Positions 24,886 to 34,402 of a DNA stretch of 64,000 bases are shown here, piece after piece; the first letter of the stretch is position 1, and each line of letters opens with the position of its first letter. Origin of the DNA: Clostridiales bacterium. Its GTDB lineage: Bacteria; Bacillota; Clostridia; Saccharofermentanales; DTU023. A program made the position numbers and the translations under genes. Below the pieces are notes generated by a model. That model ran no database searches, had not been told where the DNA came from, and saw nothing but the letters and a program-made list of their open reading frames with translations. Location of the stretch: assembly GCA_028724525.1 (NCBI GenBank), contig JAQYCV010000016.1, positions 16,992-80,991 on the forward strand, read 5' to 3'.

Positions 24886-25514
24886 TAGTCAAAGACCGTT
24901 TGCCAAAACTCCTGGCTATGGGCCTGGAAGCAGAGGTCAATTTGGTCTGGGGTAACCTTGGAGACCGCGAGCGGGGGCAGGTCATCTTGGGCGAAAAAGT
25001 CAGCCTGCAAGGTTTCCAGATTTGGCTGGAAGTTTTGGCTGATGAGGTCACATTCCACAAAAATCTTGATAATGCCAAAGGCAGAGGGGCGGGGGTTGTG
25101 CTTGCGGCGGTCCAAGACTGCGAGGATGCGCTTGGCTTCTACAAGGGCGCCGGCTTCTTCCCTGGCCTCTTTTTCTGTATTAGATTTTACCGATTCCATC
25201 ACATCGGTCCAGCCGCCGGGTAAGGACCAAAGGCCATCATTTTCCTGAACAAGGAGGATTTTGCCCTCTCGGAAGACGGCTGCTCGGGTATCTAATTTGG
25301 GCGTTTGATAGCCCCTTTCGCAACAAAAAAGGTCGGTCACCTTATCCAGAGGCAGCATCGTTTGCTGGGAGAGCATTTCCACGCTGATTTGCCGGATCCG
25401 TTCAAAGCGCTCGCGATCAAAAGGATTGGTCGTGTAGGCCAAGCCGTTTTGGGCCAGGGCTTGGAGCTCTATAGCCCAGGAGAGCCAAGGCTGGGGCTTT
25501 TGTTCTTTAGTCAT
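24885..25514 (-). CDS. Nudix hydrolase (ADP-ribose pyrophosphatase-like)
   Basis: 209 residues. An N-terminal helical domain of about 65 residues (residues 10-65, ELQALAQNGLAYTTNPFDRE) is typical of a subgroup of Nudix proteins annotated as ADP-ribose or CDP-choline pyrophosphatases. The Nudix box is complete apart from a Lys for the usual Arg: GGWTDVMESVKSNTEKEAREE then AGA. The start has AGGTGGAGTA before ATG. It cleaves a nucleoside diphosphate linked to another moiety; the substrate cannot be told. It is monocistronic, ending at the palindromic repeat. Confidence 0.87.
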   Translation of the reverse strand: MTKEQKPQPWLSWAIELQALAQNGLAYTTNPFDRERFERIRQISVEMLSQQTMLPLDKVTDLFCCERGYQTPKLDTRAAVFREGKILLVQENDGLWSLPGGWTDVMESVKSNTEKEAREEAGALVEAKRILAVLDRRKHNPRPSAFGIIKIFVECDLISQNFQPNLETLQADFFAQDDLPPLAVSKVTPDQIDLCFQAHSQEFWQTVFD

Positions 25515-25608
25515 TACTCCACCTCTTCAAATCTGCGGATGCTGCAGGTTGGCCAGAAAGGCTGGCCGGGCAACAGGCGCTAGGCTAGTAGCAGTAAGGA
25601 ACCGGCTA

Positions 25609-26910
25609 CTAATAAATGTGGTCCAAAATGATGGGGTCCAGAGCCGGGGCTTGGTCGCCCAGGATCATGGCGGCCTCGAGAGCGGCGAGGGCGGGGGCAA
25701 AGTCTTGGACGGTGGAGGATTGCAGGCGGCAAATGCGGTCGCCCTTGGTCAGCTTTGCCCCCAGCTTATGGTCAAAAATAAGACCAGCGGTAGGATCAAT
25801 GACATCGTCTAATTTTGACCGGCCGGCACCGAGGAGGCGGGAGGCTTCGCCAACCAGCTGGCAGTTCATGGCCTGCAAATAGCCATCCCGAGGGGCGCAG
25901 AAGTCGGCCGTATAAGTAGCAGGCAAGAGTTGGTCAGGCTGGGTGAGATAGGAGCTATCACCGCCTTGAGCTTCGACCATTTCGACAAATTTAGCCAGGG
26001 CTTGGCCCGTGCGAATCTTGTCTTCCAGCTGGGCCCGCAGGTCTTCCCTACTCCCCTTGTCCGCCAAGAAGGCCATTTCCACCGCCAGGGCCAAGCAGAG
26101 TTCATGCAGGTCTTCGGAGCCTTGACCCTTCAAGGTCTGCACTGCTTCGTAGACCTCCAGGCGGTTGCCTACCATGAGACCCAAGGGCTGGTTCATATTC
26201 GAGATAATGACGTGGACCACCAGGCCTGCTTCCAGGCCAATACCATACATGACTCGGCCCAGGTGCTGGGCGTCTTCAAGATTTTCCATGAAGGCCCCAG
26301 ACCCGCATTTAACATCAAAAACGACCTTATCAGCCCCCGCGGCAATTTTCTTGGAGAGGATGGAGGCGGCAATAAGAGCGGGGCTTTGTACAGTACCCGT
26401 AACATCCCGCAGGGCGTAGAGCTTTTTATCGGCAGGAGCCAGGTAGGCTGTTTGCCCCGCGATCGCTAGGTGGACATCCTTAACTTGGCGGATGAAGTCA
26501 GGCAAGGCAAAACTGGTGGTCAAACCGGGGATTGACTCCAGCTTATCAATGGTACCGCCCGTATGGCCCAGGCCGCGGCCAGACATCTTGGCCACGGGTA
26601 CGCCCAAGCAAGCCACCATAGGGCCAATAATCAAGCTGGTCTTGTCCCCCACCCCGCCGGTTGAGTGTTTATCCACCTTGATACCAGGTATGGCAGACAG
26701 GTCTAAGTGGTCGCCAGACTTGGCCATGGCCAGGGTAAGGTCGGCTGTTTCTCGGTCGGTCATGCCCTGGAAGCAAATGGCCATGAGGAGGGCAGAAACC
26801 TGATAGTCGGGGAGCTCGTCCTTGCTATAGGCTTGGATAAAATAGTCGATTTCAGCTGTAGTCAACTCTTGACCGGCTTTTTTCTTGAGGATGAGGTCGA
26901 GAAAACGCAT
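25609..26910 (-). CDS. pdp: Pyrimidine-nucleoside phosphorylase
   Basis: 433 residues of the thymidine/pyrimidine phosphorylase family, which splits uridine, thymidine or deoxyuridine with phosphate in nucleoside salvage. Landmarks are DYQVSALLMAICFQGM, VDKHSTGGVGDKTSL (phosphate-binding KHSTGG), MSGRGLGHTGGTIDKLE, LYALRDVTGTV and SKKIAAGADKVVFDVKCGSG, with the C-terminal lid domain. I chose ATG 26910, with AAAGGAG eight bases upstream. No nupC, cdd or deoC genes are adjacent, so it stands apart from a usual nucleoside operon. Confidence 0.94.
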   Translation of the reverse strand: MRFLDLILKKKAGQELTTAEIDYFIQAYSKDELPDYQVSALLMAICFQGMTDRETADLTLAMAKSGDHLDLSAIPGIKVDKHSTGGVGDKTSLIIGPMVACLGVPVAKMSGRGLGHTGGTIDKLESIPGLTTSFALPDFIRQVKDVHLAIAGQTAYLAPADKKLYALRDVTGTVQSPALIAASILSKKIAAGADKVVFDVKCGSGAFMENLEDAQHLGRVMYGIGLEAGLVVHVIISNMNQPLGLMVGNRLEVYEAVQTLKGQGSEDLHELCLALAVEMAFLADKGSREDLRAQLEDKIRTGQALAKFVEMVEAQGGDSSYLTQPDQLLPATYTADFCAPRDGYLQAMNCQLVGEASRLLGAGRSKLDDVIDPTAGLIFDHKLGAKLTKGDRICRLQSSTVQDFAPALAALEAAMILGDQAPALDPIILDHIY

Positions 26911-26979
26911 AAGATACACTCCTTTGATAAAGGTCCTCTGCCCTTATTCTGCCCTTAAAAGGCAGCAATAAGAGAGGGC

Positions 26980-28080
26980 TTAGTTTGGGCTGGTGGCCAG
27001 AATACCGGAGACTTGGCAGAGGGCTTCCACCATTTCCAGAGAGGAAAGGCCGGCAGAGCTCGAGGCCAAGGGATCCCGGTTTTCTTCTATAGCTGTGAGA
27101 AGGTCGCTATAGATGGCAGTGTGGGGATTTTTAAGAGCCCAGAGGCCTTTCAAGCCTCCTTGGCGGATGACCCGGCCCAAATACCGGCGCAAGTAGGACC
27201 AGCGCAGGTCTTTGCCCTGGGACCGGATGGAGAAATGAGCCTTCTTACCGATCAGGCCAGCTCGAATATCCGCCTGTTCACAGCAGATAAAGAGCTCGAC
27301 CTGCTGGCGGTCAGGCTGGCTGGAAGTTGTCCCCTCATAAGAAATATAGCGGTCACCAGCAAAATGAAAAACACCCAGACCCAAGTCTTCCGACTCCATC
27401 TCATGGCTCTGGGTAGCAGCAAAGCCCTGGGTCTCTAGGAGGGGCTGATTTTCCAGACCCATGAGCCAGCGGAGGAGGTCAAAGGCATGGACAGATTGAT
27501 TGAGGATCACGCCCCCGTCTGCCGCCCGAGTCCCCACCCAGGGCGCCCGGTCGTAATAGGCCTGGTCGTGGCCCCAACGCAGGATGACGGACCCATAATA
27601 GACTCGGCCAAATTTTCCTGCTTGCAGGTCGCTTGCCAGGTCGGCCATGCAGGGTAAATAGCGATATTTATGGCCTAGGGCCAGCTTCTTGCCGGCCGCA
27701 GCCGCGGCCTCGGCCAGGTCAAGGCCATCCGCATAGGTCATGGCCAGGGGTTTTTCGACCAAGATATGGCAACCCGCTGCCAGAGCCTCCAGGCCCAAGT
27801 CTTTATGGGTTCCTGAAGGGGTCGCAAGCGCCACCAAGTCTGCCTCCTCCTGGGCCAGACCAGCAGTTAAGTCAGGGTAATAGGCCACATGCTTATGCTT
27901 GCCCTTATAGTGCTTTTGTAGAAGGGCTTCTGCCCCTACTTGGTCAGGACCACAAATGGCGACTAAACGGGCACGCCCCTCCTTCTCCAGGTAGGAAATG
28001 GCCTGGACATGGTGGTGGGCCACTCGACCCGAGCCTGCCAAGATGATGCGATAGACCTTGCCTGTTTTTTGTTTGGACAT
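26980..28080 (-). CDS. Gfo/Idh/MocA family oxidoreductase
   Basis: 366 residues. The N-terminal Rossmann motif (ILAGSGRVAHHHVQAI) is followed by DLVALATPSGTHKDL and the family signature ILVEKPLAMTYADG with the EKP catalytic motif. The second domain has GGVILNQSVHAFDLLRWLMG, with the conserved Asn/His pair. Members oxidise or reduce sugars, inositols or sugar nucleotides with NAD(P). The presence of a long C-terminal part ending in SLEMVEALCQVSG fits sugar dehydrogenases. The substrate is unknown. It lies 36 bp downstream of the large flavoenzyme gene, probably co-transcribed. Confidence 0.87.
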   Translation of the reverse strand: MSKQKTGKVYRIILAGSGRVAHHHVQAISYLEKEGRARLVAICGPDQVGAEALLQKHYKGKHKHVAYYPDLTAGLAQEEADLVALATPSGTHKDLGLEALAAGCHILVEKPLAMTYADGLDLAEAAAAAGKKLALGHKYRYLPCMADLASDLQAGKFGRVYYGSVILRWGHDQAYYDRAPWVGTRAADGGVILNQSVHAFDLLRWLMGLENQPLLETQGFAATQSHEMESEDLGLGVFHFAGDRYISYEGTTSSQPDRQQVELFICCEQADIRAGLIGKKAHFSIRSQGKDLRWSYLRRYLGRVIRQGGLKGLWALKNPHTAIYSDLLTAIEENRDPLASSSAGLSSLEMVEALCQVSGILATSPN

Positions 28081-28116
28081 TGCTATGACCTTGACTTTGG
28101 GAGTTGCACCAGAAAC

Positions 28117-30387
28117 TTAAAGGCTCAAGCCCAGGCGGTAGCCAGCCCGTACGGCCTCCTTGATGGTGGCAGGCCGGAAGGCATCACCCAGCTTATGGAT
28201 TTCCGGAGCACAATAATTGGCGACCAGACTATCGTAGAGGCTGGTCCGGCTTTCATTGCCCACCGCGAAAACAACCAGGTCTGCAGGAATACTCTCTTCC
28301 CGGAAGTCCTCGCCGAGCGGTTTAGCCAGGGGGTTGACCACATTGTCTGGCAGCAAGGGGGTCCAGGTCACCCAGGGATCTGGCACGGTCTTGGAGACAT
28401 TACGACGGACCTTGACTGCCCCATCTGTAATTTCCATGATCTGGGCACAGAGCATGATCTGAGCCTTTTTCTTCTCCAAGTAATGAATGAGATAGGTCCG
28501 ATTGGCCGTGCAGACCCCCTTCATAACATAGGGGGTGGCTTCCACCAGGGTTACCTGGCGGTCCGGCTCATCTGCCAGGAGGAAGGCCAACTCTACGCCC
28601 ACGGAACCGGCACCGACAATAACAATCTTTTGCTTGCCTTGGGCCAGGCTGGGATCTTGGGCCAGGTCCATGCCCGTAATCGCCAGGTCACCGCCTGGCA
28701 ATTCCAGACGCCGGGCCTTGGCCCCTGTCGCGCAAAGGATGGCATCGTAGCGCTGGTCTTCTAAAAGGCTGACAGAGGCAATCGTGCCAGGCAGGTAGTG
28801 GAGGCGGGGATTGGCCAGGGCCTTGTCCAGCCTATGCTCATACCAGGTCAAAAGGTTAAGCAGGTCCAGCTTGTTGGGTGCCAGAGCAACAGTCCGCAAA
28901 ACTCCACCCGGTTTGTCAGCCGCGTCGTAGAGGGTTACCTCATGGCCGCGGTCCAAGAGGGTCAGGGCGGCTTCCAAGCCAGCGGGGCCAGCACCCACAA
29001 CACCCACCCGCTTGGGCTCTAGACTAGGTTGGGGATGCAAGGGGAAAAGGGTCTCAAAAGAGCAACGGGGGTTGACCGTACAATAGGGACGGCCCCCTTC
29101 CACAAACTCATTAATACAAGCATCCTGGCAACCAATACAGGGGCGGATGTCCGCGACCCGGCCCGCATAGGCCTTTTGGGCCCAATAGGGGTCGGCCAAA
29201 AGGGGCCGGCCTAGCATGATCATATCGGCCTTGCCCTCCTGGAGGGCCGCTTCGGCCAGGTCTGGATAGCCCAGCTTGCCTACGGCGACAATAGGCACAT
29301 CCAAGCCCTGCTTGGATTTAATCCCTTGGTCAGCGAAGTATTTCTTCGCCGTAGCCGCCACCTCGACAAAGGGGGCAGGGGGCATGAAGGTTGGGGGATG
29401 GGGTAGCCACCAGTTATCGTAGCAGCCCAGGTCCACGTCGAAAATATCAACACCCGCCTGGACCAGGTCCTTCATATAGGCCAGGGTCTCCTCTACACTA
29501 CGCTCATTTTGGAATTTTTTGAGGATCTTGTCGGTCTGCATCCGGTCGCCGTAAGTCGCATGGAGAGCCAGAGACAGGTCGATCCGGAACATGATGGGAT
29601 AGCGGGGGCCTACCCGGCGGCGGATTTCTTCCACAATCTCCAAGCCAAAACGGCGGGGATCTCTATAGCGGCCAAGTTTTCTCCGATTAAAGGCCCGGTT
29701 GGCCATTTGCTCCATGAGATAACCCTCATGCGCATGGAGATAGACGCCATCCAGGCCCATAACCTGGGCATCGGCAGCCGCTTGACCCATATTTTTCACG
29801 ATCCGTTTGAGCTTGCGGTCGGATAGGCGGGCTGAGGGAACAGACGGCAGGTAATAGTTGGGATTCCAAGAGGCTGAAACCGGCAAGCGCTTATGGACCA
29901 TAAGGCACTCAGGATTGCCAACCCGGCCAAGACCAGCCGTCAGCTGGATAAAGAAGTGGGCGCCCTGGGCGTGGCAGGCATTGGCGATATCCCGCCAGCC
30001 AGAGAAAAAAGTGCGGGACCCAGAAAGCCTAGGGAAATAGGTCAAGTTCCCCTTCTCCAGGACGGAAGGATCCTGGCCTTGAGAGACCGGGATAAGGCCG
30101 GACGTCAGAAGGCCCACCCCACCCTTGGCCCTTTCTGCAAAATAGGCCACCATCTCGGGAGAAGGGCGGCCATTTTCTTCACACATATTAATATTGCCCA
30201 TGGGGGCCATCACCAGGCGGTTCTTCAAGTGGACCTGGTTCACCTGGATGGGCGAAAAGAGGGTCCGGTAGGGATAAAGGTCGGAAGACATCCGACCTTG
30301 GGCCAGGCGGTCAGGATCTTGATACCACTCTCCAAAATCTTGGCCCAAGCGGTCAAGGTCTAAAACGGACATCTGCTCTCTACTCAT
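28117..30387 (-). CDS. NADH:flavin oxidoreductase / 2-enoate reductase family, Fe-S flavoprotein
   Basis: 756 residues. The domains are an Old-Yellow-Enzyme TIM barrel (LFSPIQVNQVHLKNRLVMAPMG to IMLGRPLLADP), a 4Fe-4S motif (CIGCQDACINEF...CTVNPRC), and an FAD/NAD domain with GVVGAGPAGLEAAL and IVIVGAGSVGVELAF. This is the 2,4-dienoyl-CoA reductase / 2-enoate reductase layout, which reduces activated C=C bonds or demethylates amines. It is about 80-100 residues longer than usual, including an N-terminal extension of about 40 residues. GAGGAGGTCCTT precedes ATG, and the start overlaps the upstream Na/Pi cotransporter by 8 bp. The substrate is unknown. Confidence 0.88.
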   Translation of the reverse strand: MSREQMSVLDLDRLGQDFGEWYQDPDRLAQGRMSSDLYPYRTLFSPIQVNQVHLKNRLVMAPMGNINMCEENGRPSPEMVAYFAERAKGGVGLLTSGLIPVSQGQDPSVLEKGNLTYFPRLSGSRTFFSGWRDIANACHAQGAHFFIQLTAGLGRVGNPECLMVHKRLPVSASWNPNYYLPSVPSARLSDRKLKRIVKNMGQAAADAQVMGLDGVYLHAHEGYLMEQMANRAFNRRKLGRYRDPRRFGLEIVEEIRRRVGPRYPIMFRIDLSLALHATYGDRMQTDKILKKFQNERSVEETLAYMKDLVQAGVDIFDVDLGCYDNWWLPHPPTFMPPAPFVEVAATAKKYFADQGIKSKQGLDVPIVAVGKLGYPDLAEAALQEGKADMIMLGRPLLADPYWAQKAYAGRVADIRPCIGCQDACINEFVEGGRPYCTVNPRCSFETLFPLHPQPSLEPKRVGVVGAGPAGLEAALTLLDRGHEVTLYDAADKPGGVLRTVALAPNKLDLLNLLTWYEHRLDKALANPRLHYLPGTIASVSLLEDQRYDAILCATGAKARRLELPGGDLAITGMDLAQDPSLAQGKQKIVIVGAGSVGVELAFLLADEPDRQVTLVEATPYVMKGVCTANRTYLIHYLEKKKAQIMLCAQIMEITDGAVKVRRNVSKTVPDPWVTWTPLLPDNVVNPLAKPLGEDFREESIPADLVVFAVGNESRTSLYDSLVANYCAPEIHKLGDAFRPATIKEAVRAGYRLGLSL

Positions 30388-32209
30388 AAGGACCTCCTCG
30401 CTGTGCCTGGATGGCTAATTCAGGCAGTTGATACTTATTCTGGAAATTCTGGTAATAGCGTTTATATTCCGCGCTGTTTTGGGCAATTCGCATTTTATAC
30501 TCGTGCCGGTCGTAGGACCCTTCCTTAACATCATTAATGTAGAAAGAGATATTGGCGCAGTGGTCAGAAATTCTTTCCAGGGCCGTTAAAATATCCGAGA
30601 AGACAAAGCCCATTTCAACCGTGCAGGCATTGGCCTTGAGCCTTTGGATATGGCGGTCATGGAGCTTGAGATTGAGTTTGTCAATCACCTCTTCCAGGGC
30701 CTCGATTTCCTCTCCCCGATTCGTTTCTCGATTCTCAAAGTAATAGATGGTCAGCTCCAGGACTTCTTGGACCGCATTCATGATGATATCCAGTTCGCCC
30801 TGGGCTTCCTCAGAAAAGGCAGAGTCGGCATGAACTTGTTTGAGATAGGCTTCCGCGATGTGGACGGTGTGGTCCGAGATCCGCTCAAAGTCGTTGATGG
30901 AGTGCATCATAATGTTGAGCCTAATACTGTCTTCATCCCCCAGCTGGCGTTGACTCAAGTGGAGGAGATAGGTTTGTAGCTCATCTTCAAAACTGTCAAT
31001 GAGATTTTCCCGGCGGATGACCTTGGCCAGGCGTTTTTCCGTGGGCTTGTGCAACATCTTGCAAGCAATGGAAAAGCCCTCATTGGTCAGCTCGGCCATA
31101 GCATTAATCGCCTTAGTCGCTTGGCCCAGAGCAAAGCCCGGCGTATCTAAGAAACGGGGGTCCAGGGTGCTGAGCAATTGGGCCCGCTCGTCTTTGAGAA
31201 AATCTTCTTCCTGGTCTTCATCACTATCCTGGGCATCGTCGTGGACGACGAGAATAGACAGCTTGACCAGCTGGTTATGGAAGGGCAGGAGCATGGCGGT
31301 CACCGCCACGTTGAAAATCGTATGGAAGAGGGCAATACCCGCCATGGGCACGGCATCCTGCAAGAAGGAGAAGGGACGGATAAGGTGCCAAGCGTAGAAG
31401 ACCAACATGAAGAACAAGCTACCGATGGCATTGAAGAGGAGGTGGATAATGGCGGCCCGCTTGGCGTTTTTCTTAGCCCCGATAGCCGAGAGGAGGGCCG
31501 TGATACAGGTACCAATATTTTGCCCCATGATGATAGGAATGGCCGAGGCCCAGGCCACCTGTCCGGTAGCAGCTAAGGCCTGCAAAATACCAACGGAGGC
31601 CGAAGACGACTGAATAATTGCGGTTAATACGGCCCCGACCAGAACCCCTAAAATGGGGTTCTCAAACATGACAAAGAGCTTTTGGAAATTGGGCGAATAC
31701 TGCAAGGGAGAAATGGCAGAGGACATGACTTCCATGCCCATCATGAGGAGGCCAAAACCGAATAGCACCGTCCCCAGACTCACCCGTTTATCCCGCTTGG
31801 AGAAGAGGATGTAGCTGACGCCGATGACGGCCAGAATAGGGGCGAAGCCGGAGGGATTGAGCAGGCGGAGGAAAAAAGAGTCCCCCTGGAGGCCGGTCAA
31901 ACTGAGGATCCAGGCCGTGATCGTAGTGCCGATGTTGGCCCCCATAATGACCCCCACAGCCTGGTTCAAAGTCATAATCCCGGAGTTGACCAGACCAACC
32001 ACCATAACGGTCGTGCCCGAAGAGGACTGGATAATAGCGGTAACCGCAGCTCCCAAAAGGACGGCCATGGGCAGGGTCCCGGTCAAGCGGGAAAGCAGGC
32101 GTTCCAAATTATCCGAAGCCGTGGCCTGCAAGCCTTCACCCATGATGTGCATGCCATACAGGAAGACAGCCACGCCGCCAGCCAAAGTGATTAAATTAAA
32201 AATATCCAT
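30380..32209 (-). CDS. Na+/phosphate cotransporter with PhoU-like domain (NptA family)
   Basis: 609 residues. The first 310 residues hold two copies of the Na_Pi_cotrans repeat, each with the QSSSxT/S motif (TAIIQSSSGTTVMVVG and TAIIQSSSASVGILQ) and about eight membrane segments. Residues from about 350 form a PhoU-like helical bundle (INDFERISDHTVHIAE, ILTALERISDHCANIS). It should import phosphate with sodium, or export it, at the plasma membrane. GAGGAGCTTGTTGG precedes ATG. It is the first gene of a transcription unit with the flavoenzyme and the Gfo/Idh/MocA oxidoreductase. Confidence 0.93.
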   Translation of the reverse strand: MDIFNLITLAGGVAVFLYGMHIMGEGLQATASDNLERLLSRLTGTLPMAVLLGAAVTAIIQSSSGTTVMVVGLVNSGIMTLNQAVGVIMGANIGTTITAWILSLTGLQGDSFFLRLLNPSGFAPILAVIGVSYILFSKRDKRVSLGTVLFGFGLLMMGMEVMSSAISPLQYSPNFQKLFVMFENPILGVLVGAVLTAIIQSSSASVGILQALAATGQVAWASAIPIIMGQNIGTCITALLSAIGAKKNAKRAAIIHLLFNAIGSLFFMLVFYAWHLIRPFSFLQDAVPMAGIALFHTIFNVAVTAMLLPFHNQLVKLSILVVHDDAQDSDEDQEEDFLKDERAQLLSTLDPRFLDTPGFALGQATKAINAMAELTNEGFSIACKMLHKPTEKRLAKVIRRENLIDSFEDELQTYLLHLSQRQLGDEDSIRLNIMMHSINDFERISDHTVHIAEAYLKQVHADSAFSEEAQGELDIIMNAVQEVLELTIYYFENRETNRGEEIEALEEVIDKLNLKLHDRHIQRLKANACTVEMGFVFSDILTALERISDHCANISFYINDVKEGSYDRHEYKMRIAQNSAEYKRYYQNFQNKYQLPELAIQAQRGGPYE

Positions 32210-32379
32210 CCAACAAGCTCCTCATAAAGTCCAACCTGCGACTCCATTTGTGCAGATCCGAGCAGGTTAAACTTATAGCTAAATTATAGGGACAAGCATG
32301 GCGCCTAACAAGCTATTTGAGCAAGCGAAATGATTAAATGGGCAAGAAAGCTAACTGAAGCGGCCAAGGAACCTGGGCC

Positions 32380-33600
32380 TTAAATATCCTTAATGGGGCA
32401 AACTAAAGTCTCCTCATCCAGTAGGTAGTAACGGTCTACCTGGGCCAGAATGGTTTTTACCCCCACCCTAAAGCCCTGAGCTTTTTCCAGAACAGACATG
32501 TGCTTGGTCATTTTTATATGTGGCAGGGCAGCCTGCTTAATTTCGATAGGATAGAGGACACCCGACTCTTCGATAATCAAATCGATTTCTCTTTGGTCCT
32601 TATCGCGGTAGAAATAGATGGGATAATTGATTATTCCTCGATTGCTATAGGACTTGAGGATCTCGGAAACACAGTAATTCTCTAAAATAGCTCCGGAATA
32701 GGCACTATTTTGTAGATTTTGCGCTGTCTTCCACCGGCCTAGATACGCCGCCAAGCCTGTATCAAAGAAGTAGACAACCGGGGCCTTCGTGATCCGCTTC
32801 AACTGGTTATTGGCAAAGGTGGGTATGAGATAAATAATTCCACTTGCTTCCAAGATCCCGATCCAAGCTTTGACGGTCTTCTGATCAAGCCCCAAGTCCT
32901 GGGCTAGATGGGCATAATTCAGTTCTTGGCTGGTCCGCGCTGCTAAGGCCGCAATAAAGCGGCTGAACATATTCAGGTCCTGGATAGCACTGATCTGCCT
33001 AACATCCCTTTGGATATAAGTAGAGACATAAGAAGCGTAGTAGCTTTCCGGGTCCAGAGAAGGATTGCGGTAGAGCTCCGGCATAGAGCCCCGATGAATA
33101 ATTTCCCACAAGGCGCTATAGGAAAGATCGGGTGGGTCCGCGTGGAGGAGGTCCAGGGATGGCTTGAAGGATGTGTTTTTTCGATGGCCTAAGATTTCAC
33201 GCGTGGACAGGGGCTTGAGCTCCAAAATGCCTACCCTACCCGCCAAACTCTCGCTGACATTTTGCATGAGAGAAAAAGTCTGAAACCCGGTCAAAATATA
33301 CTGGCCTGGATCATCTTTTTGATCCACCAACCGTTTGATTTCCATAAACAATTCCGGGCAATACTGGACTTCATCAATGATCAACTTGCCAGGATGATTG
33401 ATGAAAAAAAGTTTGGGATCAGCCTGGGCCATCTGCAACTCCAGCATGTCATCTAGAGTGACATAGCTGTAGGCGTCCCCGTAAACTTGCCGCAGCAAGG
33501 TAGACTTTCCTACCTGCCTGGGCCCGGTTATCAGAACCACCTTGAAGGCATTCACCATCTTCTTGAGATTGTCTTCTACTTCACGATTAATGTAGGCCAT
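32380..33600 (-). CDS. AAA ATPase with DUF4143 domain
   Basis: 406 residues. Walker A is LITGPRQVGKST and Walker B KLIIDEVQYCPEL, followed by the AAA_14-type sensor (YILTGFQTFSLM with ESLAGRVGILELKPLS). The C-terminal DUF4143 domain (VYFFDTGLAAYLGRW, ENYCVSEILKSY, FYRDKDQREIDLIIEE) resembles a restriction-endonuclease fold. The usual TGSQ at the sensor is TGFQ here. These proteins occur in accessory DNA and are of unproven function. It marks the left edge of the accessory region and is not close to any neighbour (over 150 bp on each side). Confidence 0.87.
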   Translation of the reverse strand: MAYINREVEDNLKKMVNAFKVVLITGPRQVGKSTLLRQVYGDAYSYVTLDDMLELQMAQADPKLFFINHPGKLIIDEVQYCPELFMEIKRLVDQKDDPGQYILTGFQTFSLMQNVSESLAGRVGILELKPLSTREILGHRKNTSFKPSLDLLHADPPDLSYSALWEIIHRGSMPELYRNPSLDPESYYASYVSTYIQRDVRQISAIQDLNMFSRFIAALAARTSQELNYAHLAQDLGLDQKTVKAWIGILEASGIIYLIPTFANNQLKRITKAPVVYFFDTGLAAYLGRWKTAQNLQNSAYSGAILENYCVSEILKSYSNRGIINYPIYFYRDKDQREIDLIIEESGVLYPIEIKQAALPHIKMTKHMSVLEKAQGFRVGVKTILAQVDRYYLLDEETLVCPIKDI

Positions 33601-33772
33601 ATTGCTCTTGCGGTCCCCTTCCCTAGTTCTTCTAGCTCTTGTCCAGCCCTCTTATATTCTCTTCTAGCTCTTTTGTTCTCGTCATTTCTGGAATCGCATT
33701 CCATTTTGGCCGAAATTAAGAATAATTTCAAGAGTTCTCTTTGGTTATACGAATAGGCTGGAGTATGGTGCC

Positions 33773-34402
33773 CTATTTCACGACCAAGCGTTTTATTCCA
33801 AACAGTAATAGGACAAAAGCTCCAAATGATATATAAGCCAAGTAGTCAATATGGCTATTAGGAAAAAGTCTATAGAAGGGGAATCTTATTTGTGAAATAG
33901 GATACACGACATTCATGACAGTGTAGGCCAATAAGAGCAGATAGGCATATTCAGTATGCTGAGTCAACGCACAGATGTAAAAGGCAATCAGGAAATAAAA
34001 AAATGAAATAAAAAGGATATGCAGGCAAATATCGAATAGTAAAAGCTTAAAGCTGTATAGAAGGGATAATGAAACCGACAATAATAAGATGTCTGCTAAA
34101 ATAATCCAGCATAAAATAGCTCGAATCATTTTTTGGGCCTGCGCCTGCAAAAAGATCTGAGAAAAGGGATAGTCTAGCGTATATTGCATAAAAGAAAGAG
34201 GCGCAACGATGAATAAATACGGAAAGGTAATTTGGCAAAAGAAATAGCTCAAGTCAAAAAATTGCTCGGGGTTTTCTAAATGCATTTTGACATAAAATAA
34301 AAAGCACGGGAAAAATAGCAAATAACACAGTGTTACCAGGCTGTTTTGCCAGGAAGACATTTTCCACACTAAATTGAATAAACCTTTATTGTTAGCCATC
34401 AT
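33773..34402 (-). CDS. ABC transporter membrane protein, cassette A
   Basis: 209 residues, almost wholly hydrophobic with about six membrane segments (for example SLVTLCYLLFFPCFLFYV, ILADILLLSVSLSLLY, FISFFYFLIAFYICAL). The layout fits an ABC-2-type permease. No family motif is certain. I chose ATG 34402, which overlaps the ATPase stop in an ATGA junction; the longer reading needs a TTG. It is the last gene of the cassette A operon. Codon use is AT-rich, unlike the genes before 33.6 kb. Confidence 0.68.
   Translation of the reverse strand: MMANNKGLFNLVWKMSSWQNSLVTLCYLLFFPCFLFYVKMHLENPEQFFDLSYFFCQITFPYLFIVAPLSFMQYTLDYPFSQIFLQAQAQKMIRAILCWIILADILLLSVSLSLLYSFKLLLFDICLHILFISFFYFLIAFYICALTQHTEYAYLLLLAYTVMNVVYPISQIRFPFYRLFPNSHIDYLAYISFGAFVLLLFGIKRLVVK

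Noticed and set aside
28009..28764. 251-residue plus-strand open frame
   Set aside because: It is antisense to the Fe-S flavoenzyme and the Gfo/Idh/MocA gene, whose motifs are unambiguous.
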